Shown in pieces: positions 40,023 to 49,498 of a stretch of 64,000 nt of DNA. Each line of letters starts with the position of its first letter. Position 1 is the stretch's first letter. The position numbers and the translations under genes are program-made. The notes below the pieces were generated by a model. That model made no database searches, was not told where the DNA came from, and was given only the letters and a program-made list of their open reading frames with translations. Location of the stretch: assembly GCA_050953725.1 (NCBI GenBank), contig JBMNNB010000001.1, forward strand, positions 434,001-498,000, read 5' to 3'. This DNA is from DTU053 sp012520115. Its GTDB lineage: Bacteria > Bacillota > Clostridia > Oscillospirales > Acutalibacteraceae.

Positions 40023-40913
40023 ATGATTGAGTTCAGGAACTTGACTAAAATATATCCCAATGGCACTAAGGCTCTCAAGAATGTCAATATCAAGATTGAC
40101 AAAGGCGAGTTTGTCTTTATTGTCGGCGCCTCGGGAGCCGGCAAAAGCACTTTGCTGAAAATCATCATGCGTGAGGAGGTAGCCTCCTCAGGCTCTGTTA
40201 TAATAAACAACTACAATCTCAACACGATTAAGAAGAGGGATATCCCCCGCTTCAGAAGGACTATGGGCATTGTCTTTCAGGACTTCAGGCTTATTCCCAA
40301 CCTGACGGCCTATGACAATGTCGCTTTTGCCATGCGTGTTATCGGCGCAAAGGAAAAGGACGTCAGAAAGCGTGTCACCCATACCTTAAGCCTTGTGGGT
40401 CTGTCCTCTAAGGCAAAATGCACCCCCGCACAGCTTTCCGGCGGCGAGCAGCAGAGGGTTGCCCTTGCACGGGCGCTTGTCAACAATGCCGACCTGATTA
40501 TCGCCGACGAGCCGACGGGCAATATCGACCCGGAGATGTCTTACGAGATTGTCGATTTGCTCGACCACCTTAATGCAAACGGAAAGACTATTATCATGGT
40601 AACCCATGAGCATGAGCTTGTTAAGCGATTTAATCACAGAGTAATCGTAATAAAAGAGGGTACCGTTGCGGCAGACCTCAACGACCCGAGCAAAATAGAC
40701 GAAAGCCTGTTTGACGAATGTGTTGAAACGGGCGTTTGCGGCTATTTCGATGCTCCCAACGAAAATCCCGATATCGAGGAATTTTTAAGAAGCTACGGCA
40801 TGTATTCCGATTCAGAATCGAAAGAATCAGCGCCAGACAGTGCCTCCTCTGAGGAAAATAAGTCAGACGAGGGCAAAGAGCCCGCGTTGACTACTGAAGG
40901 AGGACAAGCCTGA
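40023..40913 (+). CDS. ftsE: Cell division ATP-binding protein FtsE with acidic C-terminal extension
   Basis: ABC ATPase partner of FtsX. Walker A GASGAGKST at about 36-44, Q-loop FQDFRLIPNLTAYDN, signature LSGGEQQR at about 138 and Walker B LIIADEPTG at about 158 are intact. The usual protein is about 228 residues; this one is 296. The extra part from about 228 on is acidic and Ser/Glu/Pro-rich (SDSESKESAPDSASSEEN) and low in complexity. TAAAA precedes ATG 40023, with AGAGG about 10 bases upstream. The stop overlaps the ftsX start by one base. Confidence 0.95.
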   Translation: MIEFRNLTKIYPNGTKALKNVNIKIDKGEFVFIVGASGAGKSTLLKIIMREEVASSGSVIINNYNLNTIKKRDIPRFRRTMGIVFQDFRLIPNLTAYDNVAFAMRVIGAKEKDVRKRVTHTLSLVGLSSKAKCTPAQLSGGEQQRVALARALVNNADLIIADEPTGNIDPEMSYEIVDLLDHLNANGKTIIMVTHEHELVKRFNHRVIVIKEGTVAADLNDPSKIDESLFDECVETGVCGYFDAPNENPDIEEFLRSYGMYSDSESKESAPDSASSEENKSDEGKEPALTTEGGQA

Positions 40914-41827
40914 TGAAGCGAGCGAGTATCAGATACTTAACAAAGGAAGGCTTCAGGAATATCTGGAGCAACAGGCTCATGTCCTTTGCCTCGGTTTCGG
41001 TGCTTTCCGCCTGCCTTGTGCTTTTAGGCTGCAGCTTTATGCTGTTTGCCAATATAGATGCAGTCCTCGATAAAATAGAAGCCCAGAACGTCATTATGGT
41101 TTTCGCAAAGGACGAGGCCACAGACGACGAATTGCAGGCACTTCAGGAGGCAATAAACGCAACGCCGAATGTGTCAATGAGCGAATTTATTCCAAAAGAA
41201 AACGCCTACAAGGAGCTTGTGGAGTCCATGGGCGATGACGCTTCACTGCTTGAGGGTCTCGGCGAGGACATCCTTCCGGATGCCTTCAGAGTAACCGTCA
41301 GCGATATGAGTGCTTATGACAGCACGGTAAGTCAGCTCGGCTCACTCGACAATGTGCTTCGAATCAGGCGCAACAGCGACCTTGCCGCAAGGCTTATCGG
41401 CATGCGCTCCTCCATTGTCTATATCGGCGCAGGCGTTATAATAATGCTGCTGCTCGTTGCGCTGTTCATCATAGCCAATACGGTCAGAATCACAATGTTC
41501 ACCCGCCGCCTTGAAATCAGCATAATGAAGGCAGTCGGCGCAACCAACAGCTTTATCAGATGGCCGTTTATGGTCGAGGGCATATTGCTCGGCATTATTT
41601 CCGCATCATTAAGCGTCGGAATCGTATACCTTATTTACAGGTTTGCAGCAACACATATCCAGAATCTTATAGGCATTCTCGGCGCAACACTTGTACCTTT
41701 CAAGCTTTATGCAGGATATATGTACTTAGGCTTCCTCGCAGTGGGAATCCTGACAGGCTTCTTCGGAAGTCTTGTTTCGCTCGGAAAATATCTAAGGGAA
41801 CAGGGAAGTGTGGTTAAGGATGAGTAA
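40913..41827 (+). CDS. ftsX: Cell division protein FtsX
   Basis: A 304-residue integral membrane protein with four predicted helices: one near 20-42 (SFASVSVLSACLVLLGCSFM), an extracellular loop to about 165, and three helices from about 167 onward. The permease motif RRLEISIMKAVGATNSFIRWPF is conserved. FtsEX passes ATP-driven motion to peptidoglycan hydrolases outside, and the next gene encodes such a hydrolase. TGATG overlap with ftsE couples translation. Confidence 0.95.
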   Translation: MKRASIRYLTKEGFRNIWSNRLMSFASVSVLSACLVLLGCSFMLFANIDAVLDKIEAQNVIMVFAKDEATDDELQALQEAINATPNVSMSEFIPKENAYKELVESMGDDASLLEGLGEDILPDAFRVTVSDMSAYDSTVSQLGSLDNVLRIRRNSDLAARLIGMRSSIVYIGAGVIIMLLLVALFIIANTVRITMFTRRLEISIMKAVGATNSFIRWPFMVEGILLGIISASLSVGIVYLIYRFAATHIQNLIGILGATLVPFKLYAGYMYLGFLAVGILTGFFGSLVSLGKYLREQGSVVKDE

Positions 41828-43163
41828 AAGCGATTTACATACCGTTAAGAGAAAGGTATTCGCTGTCATCTGCGCAATTATGACAGTGGTGATTTTGTTT
41901 ACTTCTATAAGCCCCGCAGTCTTGTCACAGACGGACGAGGAGAGAATTAAGGAGCTTCAGCAGAAGGCGGACGAGCTTCAGAAAAAGATAGACGCCGCCA
42001 ACAAAAAGCTGAAGGAGCTTGCGGGCAATAAGGCAGAGGAGCAGGCGTACATAAGGGAGCTGAACGCACAGATAAGCGACCTTCAGGAGCAAATCGACGC
42101 ATACAATAACAGTATCAGCATAATAAACTCACAAATCGGCAAGCTTAATAACGAAATCAAGGAAACTCAGCAGAGAATCAATGAAAAGAATGCCGAGAAG
42201 AAAACCCTTGAGGGCGAAGTCACTTCCTTAGAGAAGGAAATCGCCGAAACAAAGGAAAAGCTCAAAGAGCGCCTGAGGGCTATGTATATGAACGGCTCCA
42301 CTTCCGACTGGGAGATACTGCTTTCGGGCAAGGACCTTTCGATGTATTTCCTTCGCAGCGAGCTCACAGAGGGCATTGCAAGGCACGACAATCAACTCAT
42401 AAACGATTTAAAGCAGCAGATTTCCGACCTTGAAAGTAAAAAAGAAAAGGTACAAGAGGAAATCAAGAGCATAAACGAAGAGCAGGAAAAGCTCAAATCC
42501 CAGCAGGAGGCCCACAGCGAAAAGAAGGAGTCCTTAAAAACTCAGCAGAACAAGGTTGCCGCCTCAAAGAACACAATCGACAAAAAGCTCTCAGAGTCAC
42601 TGAACTTCCTGAATAAGCTTAACAAACAAAGTAACGAATATAAGAACTTAGTCAAGAAGTATGAAGAGGATAAGGCAGCCTTCGAGGCGGAGATTAACCG
42701 CATCCTGAGCAGTGAATCCTCAAGCGGCTCCGGTACCATTACCGACGGCAGCAAGATGCTCTGGCCCGTTCCCTATAAGGGCGCATACATAACCTCACCC
42801 TACGGCTACAGAAACGACCCCTTCACAGGCAAGTGGACAGGCCACGGCGGCACTGATATCAGCATCAGGGGTGGCGCATTGGGCAAGAATATTGTAGCAG
42901 TCCTCAGCGGCACCGTCGTAATCGCCACCTATCATTACAGCTACGGAAACTATCTTGCAATAGACCACGGCAACGGTCTTGTCACAATATACGCCCACTG
43001 CAGCAAGCTCCTTGTGGGCAAGGGCGACAGGGTAAAGCAGGGTCAGGTCATCGCACTTATCGGCTCCACAGGTAACTCAACCGGCCCGCACCTTCACTTT
43101 GAGGTCAGAGTCAACAATGTCCGCAAGGACCCCATGAAGGGCTATCTGACACTGCCCGGATGA
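41820..43163 (+). CDS. Murein hydrolase with coiled coil and LytM (M23) domain, EnvC/PcsB-like
   Basis: A 447-residue exported protein. A signal peptide (about 1-30, KVFAVICAIMTVVILFTSISPAVLS) precedes a long coiled coil (about 35-285, rich in Lys, Glu and Gln), the part that docks on FtsX in EnvC or CwlO. The M23 domain (about 310-447) has HGGTD at about 341, YAHCSKL and GPHLHFEV near 424, so the zinc ligands are present and it should be active. The ATG at 41820 overlaps the ftsX end by 8 bases. A DL- or DD-endopeptidase controlled by FtsEX is the natural reading. Confidence 0.92.
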   Translation: MSKSDLHTVKRKVFAVICAIMTVVILFTSISPAVLSQTDEERIKELQQKADELQKKIDAANKKLKELAGNKAEEQAYIRELNAQISDLQEQIDAYNNSISIINSQIGKLNNEIKETQQRINEKNAEKKTLEGEVTSLEKEIAETKEKLKERLRAMYMNGSTSDWEILLSGKDLSMYFLRSELTEGIARHDNQLINDLKQQISDLESKKEKVQEEIKSINEEQEKLKSQQEAHSEKKESLKTQQNKVAASKNTIDKKLSESLNFLNKLNKQSNEYKNLVKKYEEDKAAFEAEINRILSSESSSGSGTITDGSKMLWPVPYKGAYITSPYGYRNDPFTGKWTGHGGTDISIRGGALGKNIVAVLSGTVVIATYHYSYGNYLAIDHGNGLVTIYAHCSKLLVGKGDRVKQGQVIALIGSTGNSTGPHLHFEVRVNNVRKDPMKGYLTLPG

Positions 43164-43200
43164 TTTGAGCCCTCAAAGGAACCTCAGAAAGGAAATCTAT

Positions 43201-44409
43201 ATGAGTAAAAAAATCCCGTTAGGGCTATCTTTGGCAATCACCCTTGTTGCGATTGCAGCCGCAGTCGCAATAACCATGACTGCCTCCATGAAGATATATA
43301 ACAGCCTTATTAAGGACCTGCCCGGCCGCTCGCAGATGTACGCAAAGCTTGCGGAAATCGATGACCTTGTAAGGAGTGAGTTCTACGGCAAAATCGACGA
43401 GGACTACCTTGAGCACCTTCTTGCGCAGGGCTATATTTCCGGCACAGGCGACTCTTACAGCCGCTATATGACTGCCGACGAATATATCAGCTATTATAAT
43501 GAAATAGCCGGTAAAATGTCCGGAATCGGAATCAGACCCTCCCTCGACAAGGAAACAGGCTATATCGTCGCACAGGAGGTCTATGAGGATTCTCCCGCCG
43601 CAGCGGCAGGCATTTCAAAAGGCGATAAGATAAGCGTCATTGACGGCGAAAAGGTCGACAGCTCAAACTATCAGCAGATGGTCAGCAAGCTTGAGGGCGA
43701 CAAGCTGACAAGCGTCAGCGTCACCTTCATCCAGTCCGCAACCGGACAGAGGCTTACAGCAAGCATCTCTAAGGGCTTCACCACACGCTCCGTTTCCCAC
43801 AGCAAGCTCGGTACAATCGGTTATATCAGAATCACCGACTTTTACAAGAACACCGCCGAGCAGTTCAAGGACGCAATTAATAAACTCAAATCAGATAACG
43901 TAACGGGACTTATAATAGACGTCAGAAACAACAGCAAGGGCGAAATCAAATATGCCGCAGAGGTAATAGATGTCCTTGTCCCCCTTGCAACCGAGGGTAC
44001 CGGCGCAATAGCCACCGCCATCAACGCAGCGGGCGAAACGATTGAGGTCTATTCGGCGGATTCCGAAAATGTCAACCTGCCCATAGTCGTGCTTGTAAAC
44101 GAGAATTCCGAGGGCGGAGCAGAGCTGCTCGCCTGCGATTTAAGGGACTACGGCAAGGCACAGATTGTAGGAGCCACAACCGGCGGCAAGGGTACGCTGC
44201 AGCAGGTTTTCCGCCTTGACGACGGCAGCGCCGTGCTGCTCACCGTAGCGGAAATCAAGCCCTATATAAGCGATAGCTTCAACGAAAAGGGCGTCACTCC
44301 CGATTACACGGTTGAATTAAATCTTGCAAATCCCGACGATTTGTGGTTATTAAAACCCGAAGATGACGCACAATATCAAAAGGCGTATGCGCTTCTCACA
44401 GAGAATTGA
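43201..44409 (+). CDS. S41-family carboxyl-terminal processing peptidase-like protein
   Basis: A 402-residue protein with a signal anchor (LGLSLAITLVAIAAAVAITM), an N-terminal helical part, a PDZ domain (about 95-175, YEDSPAAAAGISKGDKI) and an S41 domain. The usual catalytic block in this family is near N-E-x-S-A-S-A-A-E; here it reads VNENSEGGAELLA at about 297-309, so the middle Ser appears replaced by Gly. The Lys region GATTGGKGTLQQVF is retained. The protein may be a pseudo-protease or use the other Ser. ATG 43201 follows AGAAAGGAAA. Last gene of the ftsEX run. Confidence 0.85.
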   Translation: MSKKIPLGLSLAITLVAIAAAVAITMTASMKIYNSLIKDLPGRSQMYAKLAEIDDLVRSEFYGKIDEDYLEHLLAQGYISGTGDSYSRYMTADEYISYYNEIAGKMSGIGIRPSLDKETGYIVAQEVYEDSPAAAAGISKGDKISVIDGEKVDSSNYQQMVSKLEGDKLTSVSVTFIQSATGQRLTASISKGFTTRSVSHSKLGTIGYIRITDFYKNTAEQFKDAINKLKSDNVTGLIIDVRNNSKGEIKYAAEVIDVLVPLATEGTGAIATAINAAGETIEVYSADSENVNLPIVVLVNENSEGGAELLACDLRDYGKAQIVGATTGGKGTLQQVFRLDDGSAVLLTVAEIKPYISDSFNEKGVTPDYTVELNLANPDDLWLLKPEDDAQYQKAYALLTEN

Positions 44410-44427
44410 TATTGCCGAAAAAATATC

Positions 44428-44456
44428 TTGCATTTAATTTCAAGATGTGATAATAT
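44428..44456 (+). promoter_or_regulatory. Promoter of rpmE
   Basis: TTGCAT (44428-44433), 17-base spacer, TAATAT (44451-44456), 40 bases before the ATG. Confidence 0.7.
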
Positions 44457-44495
44457 TCTTATGTTATGATGATTTGTCTGAAAGAGGTGACACTG

Positions 44496-44702
44496 ATGAA
44501 AGAGAATTTGCATCCTAAGTACAAGCCCGTTGTTGTTAGATGTGCTTGCGGTGAAACATTTGAGACCTCTTCAACCAAGGACGAGCTCCGTGTTGATATA
44601 TGCTCAAAATGCCATCCTTACTTTACCGGTAAGCAGAAGTTGGTTGATACCGGCGGTCGTGTTGACAGATTCAACAAGCGTTTTAATATCAACTCTAAAT
44701 AA
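44496..44702 (+). CDS. rpmE: Large-subunit ribosomal protein bL31, zinc-binding type
   Basis: A 68-residue protein starting KENLHPKYKPVVVRCACG with Cys at 16, 18, 36 and 39 (CACG and CSKC), the zinc-binding form of bL31. The end GGRVDRFNKRFN is conserved. ATG 44496 follows the SD AAAGAGGTGA (44481-44490), and an in-frame upstream start is ruled out by that SD. It precedes the yigZ-like gene with a terminator between. Confidence 0.95.
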   Translation: MKENLHPKYKPVVVRCACGETFETSSTKDELRVDICSKCHPYFTGKQKLVDTGGRVDRFNKRFNINSK

Positions 44703-44732
44703 AACCGAATTAAAACTTTATTTAAGCGGAAA

Positions 44733-44759
44733 CGGCACTAAATCTTTGGTGCCGCTTTT
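44733..44759 (+). terminator. Terminator or attenuator after rpmE
   Basis: CGGCAC (44733-44738) pairs with GTGCCG (44749-44754), with extra A-T and wobble pairs inside, then CTTTTGG. It ends only 18 bases before the next start codon, so read-through is likely in part. Confidence 0.6.
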
Positions 44760-44776
44760 GGCGTTTAGAGGTGAAA

Positions 44777-45418
44777 ATGTCTTATATTACAGTAAAAAAT
44801 GAGGCAGCAGCGGAATACATCGAAAAGCGGTCACGCTTTATCGCAACCTGCGCCCCCGTCAAAACCGTAAAAGAGGCAACCGATTTCATAGACGCTTTAA
44901 GGAAGAAATACTGGGATGCCACACACAATGTTTATGCCTATTCCGTTAAGAGCGAAGGCGTAAAGCGGTTTTCGGACGACGGCGAGCCGCAGGGTACCGC
45001 AGGCATGCCCGTTCTGGATGTTCTCGAAAAGACGGGCGTGACCGACTGCGTAATAGTCGTAACAAGATATTTCGGCGGCGTCCTGCTCGGCACCGGCGGG
45101 CTTGTCAGGGCTTATTCAAAGTCCGCAAAGCTCGGTCTGACTGCGGCGGGGCTTATCGAAATGCGTGAATGCACGGCCTTCACCATTGCCTGCGATTATA
45201 GCTTCTACGGCAGAATCGAAGCCTATATCAGAGAAAACGGCGGCCAGATTGACGACACACGCTTTGCCGAAAATATAGAAATAGACTTCACCCTCGAAAA
45301 TACAAAAAAAGACCGCTTTCTTAAAAATCTCACCGATGTTACCCTCGGACGATTTACCCCTGTTGAAAAGAATGAGCTTTATAAAGCCTTCCCCCTCGAG
45401 CTTCAGGACGACGAATAA
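44777..45418 (+). CDS. YigZ/IMPACT-family protein (UPF0029)
   Basis: A 213-residue protein with N-terminal KRSRFIATCAPVKTVKEA, THNVYAYSV, GEPQGTAGMPVLDVL and VTRYFGGVLLGTGGLVRAYS, the IMPACT/YigZ core, and a C-terminal DUF1949-like ferredoxin domain (YSFYGRIEAYI). Function uncertain, with links to translation stress in eukaryotes. ATG 44777 lies 4-5 bases after SD AGAGGTG; the GTG at 44771 is part of that SD. Confidence 0.88.
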   Translation: MSYITVKNEAAAEYIEKRSRFIATCAPVKTVKEATDFIDALRKKYWDATHNVYAYSVKSEGVKRFSDDGEPQGTAGMPVLDVLEKTGVTDCVIVVTRYFGGVLLGTGGLVRAYSKSAKLGLTAAGLIEMRECTAFTIACDYSFYGRIEAYIRENGGQIDDTRFAENIEIDFTLENTKKDRFLKNLTDVTLGRFTPVEKNELYKAFPLELQDDE

Positions 45419-45541
45419 ATAATTTGTTGAAAAATTTAAAAATAAAAAAGGGAAAAAGGGAAAGCGTGTCGTATATAGTAAATGAAGTATTATGCGAGCC
45501 TCGTCCCTGACCGAATAAAATCGAGTGAAAGGTTGTTGCCG

Positions 45542-46540
45542 ATGCCGTCAATAAGAGAGCAAAGTCTGATTTTCGAGCAGCAAACCCTGTCCGAGCGTGC
45601 CTTCCTTTGCATCAACACAAAGGGCAGACTGAAGCCGGAAAAGGAGTGCCTTATCAGAACAGCCTTCCAGCGTGACAGGGACAGAATCATTCACTCCAAT
45701 GCTTTCAGGCGCTTAAAGGATAAGACCCAGGTCTTTCTTTCCCCCGAGGGTGACCATTACAGAACAAGGCTTACACATACCCTTGAGGTCTCACAGATAG
45801 CCCGAACTATTACAAGGGCATTAAGGCTCAATGAAGATTTGACCGAGGCCATCGCCTTAGGACATGACTTAGGACATACCCCCTTCGGACATGCGGGCGA
45901 AAGAGCGCTGGACAGCGTCTTTGACGGCGGCTTCAAGCACTATGAGCAGAGCCTCAGAGTGGTGGACTTCCTTGAGCGTGAAGGGCAGGGACTGAATCTG
46001 TCATATGAAGTCCGTGACGGCATACTCTGCCACACCTCGGGCAAGCAGCCGGAGACCCTTGAGGGCAGAGTCGTAAGGATTTCCGACAAGATAGCATACA
46101 TAAACCACGACATCGAGGACGGCGTAAGGGCCGGCATAATGTCGGAGGACGATATACCTAAATACATATCAAACGTTCTGGGCCGCAACAAATCCGACAG
46201 GATTGACACCCTTGTAATGTCGCTTATAGAAAACAGCAAAAACGAAATCAACTTCTCTCAGGAAGTACTGGAAGCCTTCAACAGCCTGCATGATTACATG
46301 TTCAGCACACTGTATGTGAACCCCAAGTGCAAGGGCGAGGAGGGCAAGGCAGTCACGCTCATTAAAAAGCTTTATGAGTATTACTGCAGCAACCCCGACC
46401 AGCTTCCCGAGTTCTACAGAAGGATATCGATAAATGAGGGCGTCGGCAGAGCGGCCTGCGACTATATCTCCGGCATGTCGGACAGGTATGCCAAATCAAA
46501 ATATACAGAGCTGTTCATCCCTCATTTCTGGGAGGATTAG
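45542..46540 (+). CDS. dgt: Deoxyguanosinetriphosphate triphosphohydrolase-like protein
   Basis: A 332-residue HD-domain dNTPase. Motifs: RDRDRIIHSNAFRRLKDKTQVF, YRTRLTHTLEVSQIARTI (first His), ALGHDLGHTPFGHAGE (HD pair), and GILCHTSG, all of the Dgt short family. It clips triphosphate from dGTP or other dNTPs to balance pools. ATG 45542 is chosen by family start and by AAAGG 10 bases upstream; the upstream frame to 45482 has no family match. It precedes dnaG as in many Clostridia. Confidence 0.92.
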   Translation: MPSIREQSLIFEQQTLSERAFLCINTKGRLKPEKECLIRTAFQRDRDRIIHSNAFRRLKDKTQVFLSPEGDHYRTRLTHTLEVSQIARTITRALRLNEDLTEAIALGHDLGHTPFGHAGERALDSVFDGGFKHYEQSLRVVDFLEREGQGLNLSYEVRDGILCHTSGKQPETLEGRVVRISDKIAYINHDIEDGVRAGIMSEDDIPKYISNVLGRNKSDRIDTLVMSLIENSKNEINFSQEVLEAFNSLHDYMFSTLYVNPKCKGEEGKAVTLIKKLYEYYCSNPDQLPEFYRRISINEGVGRAACDYISGMSDRYAKSKYTELFIPHFWED

Positions 46541-46561
46541 CTTTATAAAGGAGGGTGTTTT

Positions 46562-48319
46562 GTGGCAAGATTCAGCGACGACTTTCTTTCCGAGTTAAGA
46601 AGCCGAATCGACATAGAGGAGCTTGTTTCCTCCTATGTGAATCTGAAGAAAAAAGGCCGCATCTCACAGGGTCTTTGCCCCTTCCATACGGAAAAAACCC
46701 CTTCCTTCACCGTATATAACGACACCCAGTCCTACTACTGCTTCGGCTGCGGAGCTGGCGGCGAGTGCATAACCTTCATCAGGAATATCGAGAACCTTGA
46801 CTATTACGATGCCGTGCAGTTCCTTGCGGAAAAGGTCGGGCTGAAAATGCCCATAGAGCAGGAGGACGACGGGCTTTATGTGTTAAGAAAGCGCATCTAT
46901 GAAGCCAACAGAGAGGCGGCAAGATTTTTCTATAACAACCTTGTCAAGCCTGATTGCCCCGCCTATGAGTACCTTATCAAAAGAGGCATAAAGCCGAACA
47001 CCATTAAGCGCTTCGGCTTAGGCTACGCCCCCGATTCATGGGACGCACTCACAAGGCACCTGCGCTCCTTAGGCTTTCACGACAATGAGCTTATTAGCGC
47101 ATACCTTTCCAAGAAATCTCGGACAGGCTCTACGATTGATGTTTTTATGAACAGGCTAATGTTCCCGATTATAGATTTAAGAGGAAACGTAGTCGCCTTC
47201 GGCGGGCGGGTACTCGGGGACGAAAAGCCTAAATACATAAACACCTCGGACACGCCCGTATTCAAAAAGGGCAGAGGTATCTTCGCCCTGAACTTGGCAA
47301 AGGCACACGGCCGCTCACTGATTCTCTGCGAAGGCTATATGGATGTCATCGCAATGCATCAGGCGGGCTTTGAAACGGCCATCGCAGGCCTCGGCACGGC
47401 CTTTACCACCGAGCAGGCGCAGCTTGTGGCCCGCTATGCGGACGAGGTCACCCTTGCCTATGACAGCGACGAGGCGGGCAGAAATGCCGCAAAGCGCACC
47501 CTGTCCATTTTCCAGTCCTGCAACGTCAAGACTAAGGTTCTGAATCTCACAGGCGGCAAGGACCCGGACGAAATCATAAAACGCTTCGGCAAGGAATACA
47601 TGCAGAAAATCATTGACGGCTCCTTAAGCTCGACCGAGTTTAAATTAGCTCAGGCAAGGGAGGGCATAAACACAGAAACCGCCGACGGCAAGGTGGAGTT
47701 TTTGCGAAAAGCCGTAGATGTACTCGCCACCGTTGACGACGCAATCGAACGGGACGTATATACCACAAGGCTCTCAATCGAAACGGAAGTCTCAAAGACC
47801 GCCATTGAGGAACAGATTAAGCGTGCCCTCGGCAGACGGAAAAAGCAGCAGGATACGGAGAGCTTTAACAAGGCAAGACAGCTTTTAGAGGGACGTGTGT
47901 CTTCAGCCAGAAATGCCCTTAAAATCCACGCTCAGAACGTAAGCATCAGAGCAAGGCAGGCGGAAGAAACTCTTATAGCCTCACTGCTTCACAATCCCGA
48001 CCTTTATAAAAAACTCGAAGACAAAATAAACATAGACGATTTTTCCTCCGATATAATAAAAAGACTTTTCATTATAATAAGCGAACGCATAGAAAATCAG
48101 CAGGAGCTTGACCTCATATTCTTCGCCAACGAGCTAAATCCTGACGAAATGGCAGTCCTGACACGGTTCTTGCAAAAAAGCAGAACTGTTTCCAATACTT
48201 TGGAGGAGTGTCTTGACTGCATAAAGGTAATGAGCGAAGAAAAACTAAAGCAGAGTGTCAAAGACCCGACTGAGCTATCAAACGAAGAGTTCATGCGTTT
48301 ATTTTACAAAAAGGAATAA
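46562..48319 (+). CDS. dnaG: DNA primase
   Basis: The 585-residue RNA primer synthase for replication. The N-terminal CHC2 zinc domain has Cys39, His42, Cys60 and Cys63 (CPFH, CFGC). The Toprim core shows LILCEGYMDVIAMHQAG at about 257 and AYDSDEAGRNAAKR. The C-terminal helicase-binding part (about 440-585) is present. GTG 46562 is supported by the very strong SD AAAGGAGGG. Part of the dgt-dnaG-rpoD macromolecular synthesis unit. Confidence 0.96.
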   Translation: MARFSDDFLSELRSRIDIEELVSSYVNLKKKGRISQGLCPFHTEKTPSFTVYNDTQSYYCFGCGAGGECITFIRNIENLDYYDAVQFLAEKVGLKMPIEQEDDGLYVLRKRIYEANREAARFFYNNLVKPDCPAYEYLIKRGIKPNTIKRFGLGYAPDSWDALTRHLRSLGFHDNELISAYLSKKSRTGSTIDVFMNRLMFPIIDLRGNVVAFGGRVLGDEKPKYINTSDTPVFKKGRGIFALNLAKAHGRSLILCEGYMDVIAMHQAGFETAIAGLGTAFTTEQAQLVARYADEVTLAYDSDEAGRNAAKRTLSIFQSCNVKTKVLNLTGGKDPDEIIKRFGKEYMQKIIDGSLSSTEFKLAQAREGINTETADGKVEFLRKAVDVLATVDDAIERDVYTTRLSIETEVSKTAIEEQIKRALGRRKKQQDTESFNKARQLLEGRVSSARNALKIHAQNVSIRARQAEETLIASLLHNPDLYKKLEDKINIDDFSSDIIKRLFIIISERIENQQELDLIFFANELNPDEMAVLTRFLQKSRTVSNTLEECLDCIKVMSEEKLKQSVKDPTELSNEEFMRLFYKKE

Positions 48320-48360
48320 TCACTTAAAGTGCGACAATAATTTGTGTGAAGGGGATATTG

Positions 48361-49449
48361 ATGGAAAACACTGATAAGCGAGCGTTTGTGAACATGCTCA
48401 TCGACAAGGGTAAGGCAGAGGGACGACTTACCGCACAGGAGATTGACTCCGCTATTGTCGAAATGGATTTTGATATTGACGAGCTGGACAAGCTCTATGA
48501 GACCATAGAGCAGAACAATATCGAAATCATCGATGATATGTCGGACGCAGCTCACGACCCGCTTCTTTTTGATACGGAAGCAACCAAGAACTCTGATGTA
48601 AGCGCAGATGCCAAGGGTATGCCAATGGATGATCCCGTCAAGGTCTATCTTAAAGAGATAGGCAAGGTTCCGTTGCTTACTCCCGAGGAGGAAATCGACC
48701 TTGCAATCAGGATATCCAAGAACGACCCTGAGGCAAAGAAGCGCCTGCAGGAGGCAAACCTCAGGCTTGTCGTAAGCATAGCCAAAAGGTACGGCGGCCG
48801 TGGTATGCAGTTCCTTGATCTCATTCAGGAGGGCAACTTAGGTCTTATTAAGGCTGTCGAAAAGTTCGACTATACCAAGGGCTTCAAGTTCTCAACATAC
48901 GCCACATGGTGGATTCGTCAGGCTATCACAAGGGCCATTGCCGACCAGGCAAGGACCATAAGAATTCCCGTTCACATGGTCGAAACCATCAACAAGGTCA
49001 AAAAGACCAACAGCCAGCTGCTGCATAAGAACGGAAGAGATCCGACCGCAGAGGAAATTGCCGAAGAGCTCAATATGCCCATTGAAAAGGTCAGGGAGAT
49101 TCTCACCTTCGCCCAGGAGCCCGTATCCCTCGAAACTCCCATCGGCGAGGAGGAGGACAGCCACCTCGGTGACTTCATCCCCGACGACGATGCCCTTGCA
49201 CCGGCAGATGCGGCTTCACAGCTTCTCTTAAAAGAGGCTTTGGTCTCCGTACTCAAAACCCTCACTCCCAGAGAGGCAAAGGTTCTTTCCTTACGCTTCG
49301 GACTCGAGGACGGCCACTCCAGAACTCTTGAGGAGGTCGGCAAGGAGTTCAACGTCACAAGAGAGAGAATCAGGCAGATTGAAGCCAAGGCTTTAAGAAA
49401 GCTGCGCCACCCCCAGAGGAGCAAAAGACTCAGAGATTTCCTTGATTAA
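48361..49449 (+). CDS. rpoD: RNA polymerase primary sigma factor SigA
   Basis: A 362-residue sigma-70 factor. Region 1.2 DPVKVYLKEIGKVPLLTPEE at about 95, region 2 EANLRLVVSIAKRYGGRGMQ then FLDLIQEGNLGLIKAVEKFD and YATWWIRQAITRAIADQAR, region 3 RIPVHMVETINK, region 4 TPREAKVLSLRFGLEDG with the HTH EEVGKEFNVTRERIRQIE are intact. The start is MENTDKR (48361) after GAAGGGG. It follows dnaG by 41 bases. It recognises the TTGACA/TATAAT promoters seen across the window. Confidence 0.97.
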   Translation: MENTDKRAFVNMLIDKGKAEGRLTAQEIDSAIVEMDFDIDELDKLYETIEQNNIEIIDDMSDAAHDPLLFDTEATKNSDVSADAKGMPMDDPVKVYLKEIGKVPLLTPEEEIDLAIRISKNDPEAKKRLQEANLRLVVSIAKRYGGRGMQFLDLIQEGNLGLIKAVEKFDYTKGFKFSTYATWWIRQAITRAIADQARTIRIPVHMVETINKVKKTNSQLLHKNGRDPTAEEIAEELNMPIEKVREILTFAQEPVSLETPIGEEEDSHLGDFIPDDDALAPADAASQLLLKEALVSVLKTLTPREAKVLSLRFGLEDGHSRTLEEVGKEFNVTRERIRQIEAKALRKLRHPQRSKRLRDFLD

Positions 49450-49498
49450 TAGCCCGTTTTATTATAGGCTGTTACATATTTCTATTGCTAAAAAACAA

